Shown piece after piece: positions 1 through 8,256 of a stretch of DNA of 64,000 bases (the stretch's first letter is position 1; the number at the start of each line of letters is the position of its first letter). Below the pieces are notes generated by a model, which was not told the DNA's origin, made no database searches, and worked only from the letters and a program-made list of their open reading frames with translations. The translations under genes and the position numbers were made by a program. This DNA comes from Myxococcota bacterium (GTDB lineage Bacteria; Myxococcota_A; UBA796): NCBI GenBank assembly GCA_029251165.1, contig JAQXDW010000089.1, positions 62,001-126,000 of the forward strand. Direction: 5' to 3'.

Positions 1-1
1 C

Positions 2-589
2 TCTGCGCTCCAGAAGACCCTCTTTCCCCTCGGCGAGATGACCAAGGCGGAGGTCCGAGAGCATGGTCGACGTCTCGGCCTCATCAACGCCAACAAGCCG
101 GAGAGCCAGGAGGTCTGCTTCATCCCTGACGACAACCACACCCGGTTCGTTCGTCAGCACCGACCCGATGCTGATGGGGCAGGTGAGATCGTGGATGAGT
201 CTGGGGCCGTCCTCGGGAAGCACGACGGCTACTGGCGCTACACCATCGGGCAGCGCCGGGGGCTCGGCGTCTCTTCGTCGACGCCTCTGTACGTGCTCTC
301 TGTCGATGCCACCTCCCGTCGCGTCACGGTCGGTCCTCACGAGCGCCTGTTTCAGCAGGGCCTTGAGGCCTACGGCGTCAATTGGTTCCGGAAGCCTGCG
401 CCCGATGAGGACATCCGCTGTCGGCTGAGGCATCGGGGGGCACTGCACCCCTGTGCGATCCTCTCCGAAGACCCCTTGACCATTCGACTCACCGCTCCTG
501 CCCGAGCGATTGCACCGGGACAGGCGGCGGTCTTGTACGTCGGCGATGAGGTTGTCGGTGGCGGCTGGATTCGTCGCGTGTTGGATTGA
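2..589 (+). CDS. mnmA: tRNA-specific 2-thiouridylase MnmA, C-terminal part (5' end outside window)
   Basis: The reading frame is open from base 2 and continues upstream of the window, so only the last 195 residues are seen. MnmA uses ATP and a relayed persulfide sulfur to make 2-thiouridine at position 34 of tRNA Lys, Glu and Gln. Visible marks are the LFPLGEMTK stretch, the SQEVCFIP motif that carries the second catalytic cysteine, and YTIGQRRGLGV followed by the C-terminal beta-barrel domain. The stop codon overlaps the TTG start proposed for rnc, which suggests translational coupling. Family assignment is firm; the N-terminal P-loop cannot be checked. Confidence 0.95.
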   Translation, partial: SALQKTLFPLGEMTKAEVREHGRRLGLINANKPESQEVCFIPDDNHTRFVRQHRPDADGAGEIVDESGAVLGKHDGYWRYTIGQRRGLGVSSSTPLYVLSVDATSRRVTVGPHERLFQQGLEAYGVNWFRKPAPDEDIRCRLRHRGALHPCAILSEDPLTIRLTAPARAIAPGQAAVLYVGDEVVGGGWIRRVLD

Positions 590-1239
590 ACCGTATGCAT
601 GAGCACCCGACCGATTTTACCCTCTACATCCGCGCACTCACCCACACCTCATACGCTGAGGAGAACGGGGGGCAGCACAACGAGCGCATGGAGTTCATGG
701 GCGATGCTGTGCTCCAGCTCGCCGCCAGCGCGATGCTCTGGGAGCAGTTTCCGGACGCCACCGAGGGAGAGCTGAGCCGCCTGCGTCGCCTGGTGGTCAA
801 CAACGAGTTTCTCGCTGGTCTCGCGCGTGAGATCGGACTGGGGGCACTGCTTCGGCTCGGGCGCGGTGAGGAGCAGACCGGCGGTCGGCAGCGTGAGCGC
901 AACCTGTCGGGGGCCTACGAGGCGCTGCTGTGTGCGATCTACCTCGACCAAGGACTCCCGGCGGCTCAGGCGCTGATTGAGGCTGTGATTCGTCCCCGGC
1001 TCGACACCATCAAGGAGGTCGTCAACCCCAAGCTGCGGCTCCATGAGTGGGTCCAGGCCACCTACAAAGAGACCCCCCGATATACCCTCGTCTCCACCAG
1101 CGGACCCGACCATCAGCGCAGCTTCACCATGGCCGTCTGGGTCATGGGTGAGCAGGTTGCCGAGGGAAGCGGCTCGTCAAAGAAGGGAGCCGCGAGTGAG
1201 GCCGCAGCGGTCGCTGCCGAGAAGCTGGGGCTGCTGTGA
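586..1239 (+). CDS. rnc: Ribonuclease III with one metal-ligand Asp replaced by Gly
   Basis: 217 residues, near the usual RNase III length. The N-terminal nuclease domain has the signature NERMEFMGDAVL (Glu33, Glu36, Asp40 by this start), and the C-terminal part is a dsRNA-binding domain ending SSKKGAASEAAAVAAEKL. RNase III cuts double-stranded RNA in rRNA precursors and regulatory duplexes. In the second active-site helix the usual D-x-x-E reads G-A-Y-E: Glu112 is kept, but the position of the Mg-binding Asp (Asp114 in E. coli) is Gly109. The proposed TTG start at 586 overlaps the mnmA stop; ATG at 595 is an alternative. The gene ends in a 4-bp overlap with the next gene and lies in the conserved rnc-era neighbourhood. 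Confidence 0.93.
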   Translation: MNRMHEHPTDFTLYIRALTHTSYAEENGGQHNERMEFMGDAVLQLAASAMLWEQFPDATEGELSRLRRLVVNNEFLAGLAREIGLGALLRLGRGEEQTGGRQRERNLSGAYEALLCAIYLDQGLPAAQALIEAVIRPRLDTIKEVVNPKLRLHEWVQATYKETPRYTLVSTSGPDHQRSFTMAVWVMGEQVAEGSGSSKKGAASEAAAVAAEKLGLL

Positions 1240-2186
1240 GCCGTCCCATCCTCATTCCCGTTGATCTCGGCGGGAGCCCGACGGAATGCTGGCGGCGTCC
1301 GCCCCTCCGACCCGTGCCCACACCGGATCTGGTCCGGGCGCTCATTGAGCACTATCGGACTGAGCGCGCGTCCGGGGCTGCGCTGGAGGTCGCCTTCTTT
1401 CACGGCGGCCTCCCTGAGGATGCGCTTATGGCCGCAGCCAGCGGCCTGCCGATTCGGCTCGCCTGTTCTCCGGCAGATCTGAGCAGAGCAGCGGTCGCGC
1501 GCCTCATGGATGGCGGCCTAAAGACCATCGAGGTTGCACTGGGGAGCTTGGATGCTCGTGTGCTTCGCACCAACCGCATCGGGGTACGCCGCGCGGTCCT
1601 CCTGGAGATGCTCGAGTCCCTCGGTGAGCTCGGCCTGCGGGTCGGCGTGGTCCTCAGTCCAGGCCTACCGGATGCGTCCCACGACACCGCACTAACGACC
1701 GCCCGGGCGCTCATCGGACGGGCTGAATTTGTGCGCATTGAGCCAACCCTGGCCCTGTCAGGTTCCCGACTCTCAGAGCTCGCGGACAGCGGCCGCTGGG
1801 AGCCGATGTCCCTCGGAGAAGCGGTCACCACAACCCTCGCGATGGTGGAGATCCTCGAGGACGCTGGTGTCGAGATCGCTCGCCTGGGGCTGCAGCCAGG
1901 GCAAGACATCCCGTGCCGTGCCACCGCCGGGCCCGTCCACCCCAACCTCCGTCAGCTCGTTGAATTTCGTCGCTTCTATGCACGGATGGCCCACGAGCTG
2001 GCCCTGGTGCCGCGAGGGAGTCAGGTCGAGCTTCAGGTGAACCCGCGAGATCTGTCCTGGGCAAAGGGAACGGCAAACACCAACGTCCGCGCGCTCCGTG
2101 CGGCGCACGCTCTTGCATCCCTTCGGATTCGGACCGACGAGGATGTTCCGAGAGGGGACGTTCGACTCCTTGCGGTCTCTGCTTGA
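1236..2186 (+). CDS. Elp3/YhcC-type radical SAM homologue lacking the Fe-S cysteine motif
   Basis: 316 residues, GTG start overlapping the rnc stop. The order of motifs follows the Elp3-like radical SAM proteins often found beside rnc: a GG(S/L) strand (VAFFHGGLPEDAL), a TIEVALGSLDARVL segment, LRVGVVLSPGLPDAS, FVRIEPTLALSGSRL, and IARLGLQPGQD followed by AGPVHPNLRQLVE. Family members start with IPxxxPxxGCPxxCxFCNQ; here the start reads RPILIPVDLGGSPTECW and only one cysteine remains, so the 4Fe-4S cluster and SAM radical chemistry are not expected. It probably keeps the TIM-barrel fold. Function unknown; it may be a non-catalytic RNA-binding or regulatory relic. Homology is recognised from remembered family patterns. 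Confidence 0.72.
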   Translation: MSRPILIPVDLGGSPTECWRRPPLRPVPTPDLVRALIEHYRTERASGAALEVAFFHGGLPEDALMAAASGLPIRLACSPADLSRAAVARLMDGGLKTIEVALGSLDARVLRTNRIGVRRAVLLEMLESLGELGLRVGVVLSPGLPDASHDTALTTARALIGRAEFVRIEPTLALSGSRLSELADSGRWEPMSLGEAVTTTLAMVEILEDAGVEIARLGLQPGQDIPCRATAGPVHPNLRQLVEFRRFYARMAHELALVPRGSQVELQVNPRDLSWAKGTANTNVRALRAAHALASLRIRTDEDVPRGDVRLLAVSA

Positions 2187-2265
2187 GCGCTCAGCTGCGG
2201 CCTCGGGCAATAGGCGGCGTAAATCTGTCCGCGACTCACGGATCCGCCCGGGTTACCTGCCGAGG

Positions 2266-3219
2266 ATGCATGCAGGCTTCATTACCCTGATCGGACGACC
2301 CAACGCTGGCAAGAGCACCCTGCTCAACGCCGTCCTGGGACAGAAGATCTCCATTATCTCCGCCAAGCCTCAGACCACCCGCAACCGGATCCTGGGAATC
2401 TACAACGGCGAAGGTGTCCAGATCATCATGGTCGACACCCCCGGGCTTCACCAGGCAAAGGGAAGGCTAAACCGGGCAATGGTGGGGGTCGCGACGGACT
2501 CTCTGCAGGACGTGGATGCGGTCTGCTGGGTGCTGGATGCCTCCGGTCCTGCCCACCGCATCGCCTCGGGGTCCCTCCCGAGCAAGATCCTCACCAAGGC
2601 CGAGTCTCGGGTCCTCGCGCTCATCGAGCGCTCCAATGTCGAGAAGGTCTCGATCGCCCTGAACAAGATCGATCTGCTCTCTCGCAATGCCCTGCTTCCG
2701 CTCATCGCTGCCCTCTCCGAGCGCCTGCCCAATGCGGAGATCGTTCCGATCTCTGCGCTGAAGAACGGATCTGACAAGTTCTCCGGGGGCGTGGATCGTC
2801 TCCTGACGGTCTGGAAAGGGCACATCCCCGAGTCTCCGGCGCTCTACCCCACCGATCAGGTGACAGACGTCTCCGAGCGCTTCGTCGTCTCGGAGCTGAT
2901 CCGTGAGAAGATCTTCAACCTCACCCGGCAAGAGATTCCTTACGCCGTCGCCGTCGAGATCGAGAAATTTTCTGAGGAAGCCCGCGAGGGCAAGCCACCA
3001 TTGTTCCACATCATGGCCCGGATTATGGTGGAACGTGACAGCCAGAAGGGCATCCTCATTGGCAAGCAGGGCAGCTCGCTCAAGCGAATCGGCACCCTCG
3101 CCCGTAAGGACATCGAGCCCATGCTCGGCGCGCCTGTCTTCCTCCAGCTCCACGTCTCGGTTGCTCCGAAGTGGACTGAGAACCCTAGCCTTCTCCGAGA
3201 GCTCGGCTACGAGTCGTAG
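2266..3219 (+). CDS. era: GTPase Era
   Basis: 317 residues from ATG 2266 (MHAGFITLIGRPN). A longer open frame from 2098 would overlap the previous gene and adds no family sequence. Era binds the 3' end of 16S rRNA and helps mature the 30S subunit. G1 is GRPNAGKST, G3 is DTPGLH, G4 is NKID, and the C-terminal KH domain has KQGSSLKRIGTLARKDIE. An insertion of roughly ten residues (HRIASGSLPSKILTKAES) lies between G3 and G4 compared with E. coli Era. It sits 22 bp before der, a second ribosome-assembly GTPase. Confidence 0.96.
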   Translation: MHAGFITLIGRPNAGKSTLLNAVLGQKISIISAKPQTTRNRILGIYNGEGVQIIMVDTPGLHQAKGRLNRAMVGVATDSLQDVDAVCWVLDASGPAHRIASGSLPSKILTKAESRVLALIERSNVEKVSIALNKIDLLSRNALLPLIAALSERLPNAEIVPISALKNGSDKFSGGVDRLLTVWKGHIPESPALYPTDQVTDVSERFVVSELIREKIFNLTRQEIPYAVAVEIEKFSEEAREGKPPLFHIMARIMVERDSQKGILIGKQGSSLKRIGTLARKDIEPMLGAPVFLQLHVSVAPKWTENPSLLRELGYES

Positions 3220-3241
3220 GCTCCGGATATAGAGAGTCTCC

Positions 3242-4612
3242 ATGCTCCCGGTCATCGCCATCGTCGGACGCCCCAACGTCGGCAAGTCCACCCTGTTCAA
3301 TCGCCTCATTGGCTCCCGCCAGGCCCTCGTTGACGACCGTCCCGGCGTCACCAGGGATCGCAATTATGGCACCACCGAGATCGAAGACCGCGAGGTCATG
3401 CTGATCGACACCGGTGGCTTCGAGCCTGTCCCTGAGGATGATCTGTTCGCCAAGATCCGGGTGCAGGCGGAGGCCGCGATTCAGGAGGCTGACGTCATCC
3501 TCCTCGTCGTCGATATCCGAGCTGGAATGACTCCCGCAGATGAGATGACCGCCCAGCTGCTGCGCCGCATGGGCGCCCTCGACCGCGTCATTCTTATCAT
3601 CAACAAGTGCGACGGTCCCAAGCAGGAAGAGCTCGCGAACGACTTCTGGGCGTTTGGAATCGAGAACATGCTCACGGTGTCCGCTGAGCACGGTCGCGGC
3701 ATCTATGAGCTCCATGATGCCATCGTTGCCTGTCTTCCGGAGTCCATCGCTGGAGAGGCAGACGACGGAGAGGATGAAGACGAGGAAAACCCCGAGATTC
3801 GCATCGCGGTCATCGGTCGCCCCAATATCGGCAAGTCTACCCTCGTCAACCGCATGATTGGTGAGGACCGTCACGTCGTGCACGACAGCCCCGGCACCAC
3901 CATGGATGCTGTGGACTCCCTGTTTGAAGAGGACGGTCGTCGCTGGCGCATTGTCGACACCGCTGGAATTCGGCGCAAGGCCCGAATCGACGAGCGCATG
4001 GAGGTCGTCGCGGTCACCCGGGCGATCAAGGCCATCGAGCGCTGCCACGTCACCCTGCTGATGATCGACGGGATGGAGGGGATTACCGGCCAGGATGCGC
4101 GACTTGCGGCCCTCGCTGCGGATCGTGGACGCGCGGTTGTGGTGCTGATCAACCGCTGGGATCTGGCGCGGAACAATCCTGAGGTCTCCTCCAAGAACAT
4201 GGACTACCAGCTCGAGACGGTCTTGCCGCACCTCACCTGGGCACCTCATCTGTTCGTCTCTGCGCTCACAGGAAAGGGCTGCCATCGGATCCTTCCGACC
4301 ATCCAGCGCATCTACAAGCAGTTCGACAAGCGGGTCCCGACCTCTGAGCTGAACCGCTGGCTGGACATGACGGTCTCCGCGCATCCGCCGCCGCAGAAGC
4401 ACAACCACAAGGTCCGGATGAACTACGTCACCCAGCACAGGGTTCGGCCGCCGTCGTTCATCATCTTCGGCAACAGCCCTGAGGCCATCGCGGCGCCGTA
4501 TATTCGATACCTTGAGAATCGTCTTCGCGACTCGTATGGCTTCGAGGGGACCCCGGTTCGCATCAAGCTCAAGCGCAAGCGCAAGCCAGGGGAGGCACAC
4601 GAAGCGTCATGA
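3242..4612 (+). CDS. der: GTPase Der (EngA), tandem GTPase
   Basis: 456 residues with two consecutive G domains and a C-terminal KH-like domain, the layout unique to Der, needed for 50S assembly. G domain 1: GRPNVGKST, DTGGF, NKCD. An acidic linker (GEADDGEDEDEENPE) leads to G domain 2: GRPNIGKST, DTAGIRRKARI, and NRWD in place of the usual NKWD. The C-terminal part contains KHNHKVRMNYVTQ and the PPSFIIFGN motif. The stop codon overlaps the mutL start by 4 bp (ATGA), so the two genes are probably translated together. Confidence 0.96.
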   Translation: MLPVIAIVGRPNVGKSTLFNRLIGSRQALVDDRPGVTRDRNYGTTEIEDREVMLIDTGGFEPVPEDDLFAKIRVQAEAAIQEADVILLVVDIRAGMTPADEMTAQLLRRMGALDRVILIINKCDGPKQEELANDFWAFGIENMLTVSAEHGRGIYELHDAIVACLPESIAGEADDGEDEDEENPEIRIAVIGRPNIGKSTLVNRMIGEDRHVVHDSPGTTMDAVDSLFEEDGRRWRIVDTAGIRRKARIDERMEVVAVTRAIKAIERCHVTLLMIDGMEGITGQDARLAALAADRGRAVVVLINRWDLARNNPEVSSKNMDYQLETVLPHLTWAPHLFVSALTGKGCHRILPTIQRIYKQFDKRVPTSELNRWLDMTVSAHPPPQKHNHKVRMNYVTQHRVRPPSFIIFGNSPEAIAAPYIRYLENRLRDSYGFEGTPVRIKLKRKRKPGEAHEAS

Positions 4613-6516
4613 TCCGGATCCTCTCCGATGCCACCGTCAACAAGATCGCTGCCGGTGAGGTTGTAGAGCGACCCGCCAGTGTGGTCAAGGAGCTGGTCGA
4701 GAACGCCATCGATGCAGGCGCCAGCGATCTGCGCGTCGAGCTGAAGGGCGGGGGGCGCAGCCTCATTCGGATCATCGACAACGGCTGCGGGATGAGCCGC
4801 GCCGATGCCACCCTCTGCCTTGAGCGGCATGCCACCAGCAAGATCCGCTCGGACGAGGACCTGTTCAAGATCGCCACCCTCGGCTTTCGTGGCGAGGCAA
4901 TCCCGAGCATCGCCAGCGTCAGCCGGTTCGAGCTGCTCACCCGTCCGGCAGCGGATCCCATCGGGACGCGTGTAATGGTCGAGGGCGGTCGCCTTGTGGA
5001 CATTCAAGATGCCGGCTGCCCATCGGGCACGACCATCACCATCCGGTCGCTGTTCTACAACATCCCGGCCCGTCGCAAGTTCCTGCGCACGGTTGCGACC
5101 GAGCTGTCGCACTGCCTCGAGGCCGTTGTTCGCCAGGCACTCATCCGGCCCGATCTCGACATCGAGGTCACGCACGATGGTCAGAAGTCCATCCGTGCTC
5201 CCATCGTCTCAGATCTTGCCGGACGAGCCTCTGATCTCCTCGGTGCCCACGGCGCGGCTCTGGTGCCCGTGAGCTTCAAGCAGGGAGAGCTCTCTGTGGA
5301 GGGACTGCTCTCGCCGGTTGGGGTCCACAAAGCCAGCGCCCAGGGCAGCTCCTACCTCTATGTCAACGGGCGGTATGTCCGAGACATCGTGGTCCGAAAA
5401 GCGATCACCGAGGCCTACCGTGGCATCGTCCCCAAGGGGCGCTACCCCACCGTCGTTCTCAAGATTCAGGTCCCGCCCGGTCATGTTGATGTCAATGTCC
5501 ATCCGGCAAAGACTGAGGTTCGCTTTCGCTATGCCAAGGACCTCTCGCGGATTCTCTCGCAAGGCCTCCGCACCCAGCTGCAGCGCCACGGAATCAAGCA
5601 GCCGGTGCCCAACGAGTCTCGCTACCAGCCTGTCGGCAGCGCGCCTGCGACCAGCCATCAGGCTCCGCTGAGCCTCTCTACGCCGCCGCCGATGGTTGCC
5701 TCCGCGCCCTCACCGCCGCCGTTTGCGCTCGGCTCCAGGCCGACCCTCAGTGCGCCTTCTCCCGCGCCATCGTCCAGTGTGTATGGGAGCATGTCCACGC
5801 CGCATCTTGGCGAGACAGCCACCGGTGTCGTGCCAGGCAGCGTATCCCAAGCCCCTCCAATCGGTACACGGCCTCCGCTGGCCGCTCCGCTGGCGGTGCC
5901 CTCGACCGGTGTCGGTCGCAATCTCCTTCCGGTCGCCCGGTTCTCCGATCTGAGGGTCGTCGGTCAGCTCGGTCTGACCTATGTGCTCTGTGAAGGGGCA
6001 GGGGAGCTGGTGATTATCGATCAGCATGCAGCCCATGAGCGCATCACGCTCTACGGGCTGATGAGCAACGAGCGCGCCCATCTCGGTGGCGGCCAGCTGC
6101 TCCTCACACCTCAGGTCGTCGAGCTCACTCCAGCACGCGCGGCTGCCCTCTCTGGCCACACTCAGGTGCTCTCCCGGTACGGTCTTGAGATCGAGCCCTT
6201 TGGAGGTGCCGCGATGGTGATCAAGCAGGTCCCGGAGTCGCTCATGGGATCCGATCTTCAGCGCCTTGTCGAGGATGTTGCGGATGACCTTGCTGGAGGG
6301 GGAGACGGTGAGCCGGCTCGGGATCTCATCGAGAAGATCCTCGCCACCATGGCCTGCCACAACTCGATCCGAGCGGGTCGAACACTCTCCACCTACGAGA
6401 TGCGCCAGCTCCTCTCTGCGCTCGATCAGGTTGACTTCAGCGTCTGCGCACATGGCCGCCCTGTCTCCATCCGGGTCACTCCGGCGGAGCTGGAGCGCCG
6501 CTTTCATCGGGCCTGA
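4609..6516 (+). CDS. mutL: DNA mismatch repair protein MutL
   Basis: 635 residues. The N-terminal GHKL ATPase has VVERPASVVKELVENAIDAG, DNGCGM, TLGFRGEAIPSI and IPARRKFLR. A Pro/Ser/Ala-rich linker spans about residues 330-445. The C-terminal dimerisation domain follows, with a QLLLTP sliding-clamp motif near residue 496. The C-terminal nuclease motif is incomplete: DQHA-x2-E-x4 is followed by Tyr rather than Glu, and the usual CPHGRP reads CAHGRP. MutL couples mismatch recognition by MutS to strand incision. mutS lies at 17028 on the same strand; no mutH is visible in the window. Overlaps der by 4 bp and is one base before the miaA start. Confidence 0.95.
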   Translation: MIRILSDATVNKIAAGEVVERPASVVKELVENAIDAGASDLRVELKGGGRSLIRIIDNGCGMSRADATLCLERHATSKIRSDEDLFKIATLGFRGEAIPSIASVSRFELLTRPAADPIGTRVMVEGGRLVDIQDAGCPSGTTITIRSLFYNIPARRKFLRTVATELSHCLEAVVRQALIRPDLDIEVTHDGQKSIRAPIVSDLAGRASDLLGAHGAALVPVSFKQGELSVEGLLSPVGVHKASAQGSSYLYVNGRYVRDIVVRKAITEAYRGIVPKGRYPTVVLKIQVPPGHVDVNVHPAKTEVRFRYAKDLSRILSQGLRTQLQRHGIKQPVPNESRYQPVGSAPATSHQAPLSLSTPPPMVASAPSPPPFALGSRPTLSAPSPAPSSSVYGSMSTPHLGETATGVVPGSVSQAPPIGTRPPLAAPLAVPSTGVGRNLLPVARFSDLRVVGQLGLTYVLCEGAGELVIIDQHAAHERITLYGLMSNERAHLGGGQLLLTPQVVELTPARAAALSGHTQVLSRYGLEIEPFGGAAMVIKQVPESLMGSDLQRLVEDVADDLAGGGDGEPARDLIEKILATMACHNSIRAGRTLSTYEMRQLLSALDQVDFSVCAHGRPVSIRVTPAELERRFHRA

Positions 6517-6517
6517 G

Positions 6518-7378
6518 GTGGGGATTCTCATCATCGGTGGTCCCACCGCAGCAGGCAAGTCAGATGCCGCGCTCGCTATCGCGGAGCAGTACGATGCCCG
6601 GATCGTCAGCGCAGATGCGATGACCGTCTACCGGCTCATGGACATCGGAACGGCCAAGCCGGATCCCGAGATCCTCAATCGGTATCCTCATGACTGCATC
6701 AACGTCCGTGACCCAGACGGAGAATTCACGGTCGGAGACTTCGTGGATGCCGTTGAGGCCGCTCAGTGTGCACACAAAAACGTCGTAATCGTTGGAGGAA
6801 CACCCTTTTACCTCGCTGCACTCGTCCGGCCTCATGCTCCGCTCCCGGTGCGTGATCCGGCCCTTCGTGAAGAGCTGGAGGCCCTCTCGGATCCATACGT
6901 CAGGCTCGTCGAGGTTGATCCGGAGATCGCCCATCGACTCCACCCCAACGACCGGGTTCGGATCATCCGCGCCCTGGAGGTCTTCACCCTCACCGGCAGT
7001 CCGATGAGTGAGGTCCAGCGTCGGCCGCCAGTCCGCCCGCCGATCGAAGCCGAGGTGGTCTGGCTGGACCGCGACGGGCTGCGCGCGCGCATCGATGAGC
7101 GGCTCGCGCGCATGATGTCGAGCGGCTATCGCGCGGAGGCTGAGGGGCTGCTCGGTGCGGGATGGGGCCGAGATCTCAAGCCAATGCGCTCATTTGCGTA
7201 CCGTCACATTGTGTCGAACATCCTGGATAATCTCGACATCGAGGAAGCCATCAGGCTCACCGCAAGAGACACCTGGCGGCTGGCACGCAAGCAGCGAAGC
7301 TGGGCGAGAACGATGGGCTGGAAGCCTGGCACGGAGGATGCATTAGCAGGGGCTGCCGAGCGGGCGTTTTCCAGGTAG
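6518..7378 (+). CDS. miaA: tRNA dimethylallyltransferase MiaA
   Basis: 286 residues from GTG 6518, one base after the mutL stop; the open frame extends upstream inside mutL, but family homology begins at GILIIGGPTAAGKSD. The enzyme adds a dimethylallyl group to A37 of tRNAs that read codons starting with U. Seen: P-loop GPTAAGKS, DAMTVYRLMDIGTAKP (family DSxxVYRxMDIGTAKP), GGTPFYL, NDRVRIIRALEV, and the C-terminal TWRLARKQRSWAR segment. Neighbourhood mutL-miaA is conserved in many bacteria. Probable last gene of the mnmA-miaA transcription group, because 143 AT-richer bases follow. Confidence 0.93.
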   Translation: MGILIIGGPTAAGKSDAALAIAEQYDARIVSADAMTVYRLMDIGTAKPDPEILNRYPHDCINVRDPDGEFTVGDFVDAVEAAQCAHKNVVIVGGTPFYLAALVRPHAPLPVRDPALREELEALSDPYVRLVEVDPEIAHRLHPNDRVRIIRALEVFTLTGSPMSEVQRRPPVRPPIEAEVVWLDRDGLRARIDERLARMMSSGYRAEAEGLLGAGWGRDLKPMRSFAYRHIVSNILDNLDIEEAIRLTARDTWRLARKQRSWARTMGWKPGTEDALAGAAERAFSR

Positions 7379-7391
7379 ATTCGAACTTTCT

Positions 7392-7405
7392 ATTGACCTG
7401 TCAAT
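7392..7405. promoter_or_regulatory. Inverted repeat ATTGAC-N2-GTCAAT, candidate operator
   Basis: A 14-bp inverted repeat with 6-bp perfect arms lies in the AT-richer gap between miaA and the lipoprotein gene at 7522, about 117 bp before that start. A repeat with the same design (ATTGGT-TT-ACCAAT) lies at 37751-37764 before another lipoprotein gene. A regulator is inferred, not shown. Confidence 0.35.
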
Positions 7406-7521
7406 ACTTAATCGAGTACCACAGGGAACGGTGCCGCATTCTTCGGGGCCACGATCTGGAAAGCATCGTGAATGGATCCTGGACTTACCCCGTCTGAGTG
7501 TCTGTATTGATGGAGGTGGGT

Positions 7522-8214
7522 ATGACGTCAGCAGCAACACGAGGGGGCCACATGCTCCTGATGGGTGCACTCTGGCTGACCGGTGCCTGCGAGACGACGC
7601 GGTACACCGAGGGCTTCAATCCCCAGGGCAACATCACTCGGGTGGTTGTCAAGATCGACTCCGGTACGGTCGAGCTGATTGAGGGAGACACCCTCCGAGT
7701 CGAGCGCACCATTCGCGGTGCCGAGGGGGCGCTGAAGCTGTCACACCGCATCGAGTATGCCAGCGAGGATGCTGAGGTTCTCAGCCTGATCGCCGAGTGC
7801 GTCTCGGTTCTGCCCTGCTCTGTTGACACGCGCATCATCGTGCCGGCGGGAGTCCCTGTTGACATCGAGCTGGCTCGCGGCGAGGTCTGGGCGACGGGCA
7901 TCGATGGCCTGAGCCTGGAGCTTGATCGCGGGAGCGCTGACCTCGACATTCGGGGTCCGCTTACCGCACACATCGGCAACGGGTCGCTCATCGCCACCAT
8001 GCCTGCGGCCGCTTCGGCCCGCGTCGCGGTCGGTCACGGCGACATTGCCCTGCAGATCCCGCCTGGTGAGTGGCGGGTGGATGCCACCACAGCACACCTC
8101 GTTCTTGATGAGCAGATCATCCATTCTACCGATGCTGTCGGCGAGCTGGAGCTGGTTGCACCGGGCGGCAGCGTGACCCTCTACAGTAGCCAGGCGCTCG
8201 CGGAGATCCGCTGA
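7522..8214 (+). CDS. Putative lipoprotein with repetitive beta-strand (DUF4097-like) body
   Basis: 230 residues from ATG 7522, chosen because GGAGG lies 5 bases upstream; upstream in-frame starts at 7498 and 7510 are weaker. The N-terminus MTSAATRGGHMLLMGALWLTGAC has a lipobox (LTGAC), so the product is probably anchored to a membrane by Cys23. The body alternates short strands such as GEVWATGIDGLSLELDRG and SADLDIRGPLTAHIGNGSL, which resemble the stacked-strand DUF4097/adhesin-like fold. No catalytic motif. Preceded by 143 bp of untranscribed-looking sequence, so it probably has its own promoter. Function unknown. Confidence 0.75.
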   Translation: MTSAATRGGHMLLMGALWLTGACETTRYTEGFNPQGNITRVVVKIDSGTVELIEGDTLRVERTIRGAEGALKLSHRIEYASEDAEVLSLIAECVSVLPCSVDTRIIVPAGVPVDIELARGEVWATGIDGLSLELDRGSADLDIRGPLTAHIGNGSLIATMPAAASARVAVGHGDIALQIPPGEWRVDATTAHLVLDEQIIHSTDAVGELELVAPGGSVTLYSSQALAEIR

Positions 8215-8256
8215 CGTGCGAGGGAAGTGGTAGCATCAGGAGGCTAGGAGACCTCC

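Noticed and set aside
2098-2265. Longer N-terminus for Era
   Set aside because: The extra 56 residues overlap the previous gene's end and do not resemble Era; ATG 2266 starts the family sequence.
3185-4600. Long minus-strand open frame of 471 codons over der
   Set aside because: It is the exact antisense of der, which has all GTPase motifs; high GC makes long antisense frames common here. The same holds for 12131-13462 (antisense of rpsA), 34060-35877 (antisense of the kinases) and 23535-24632.
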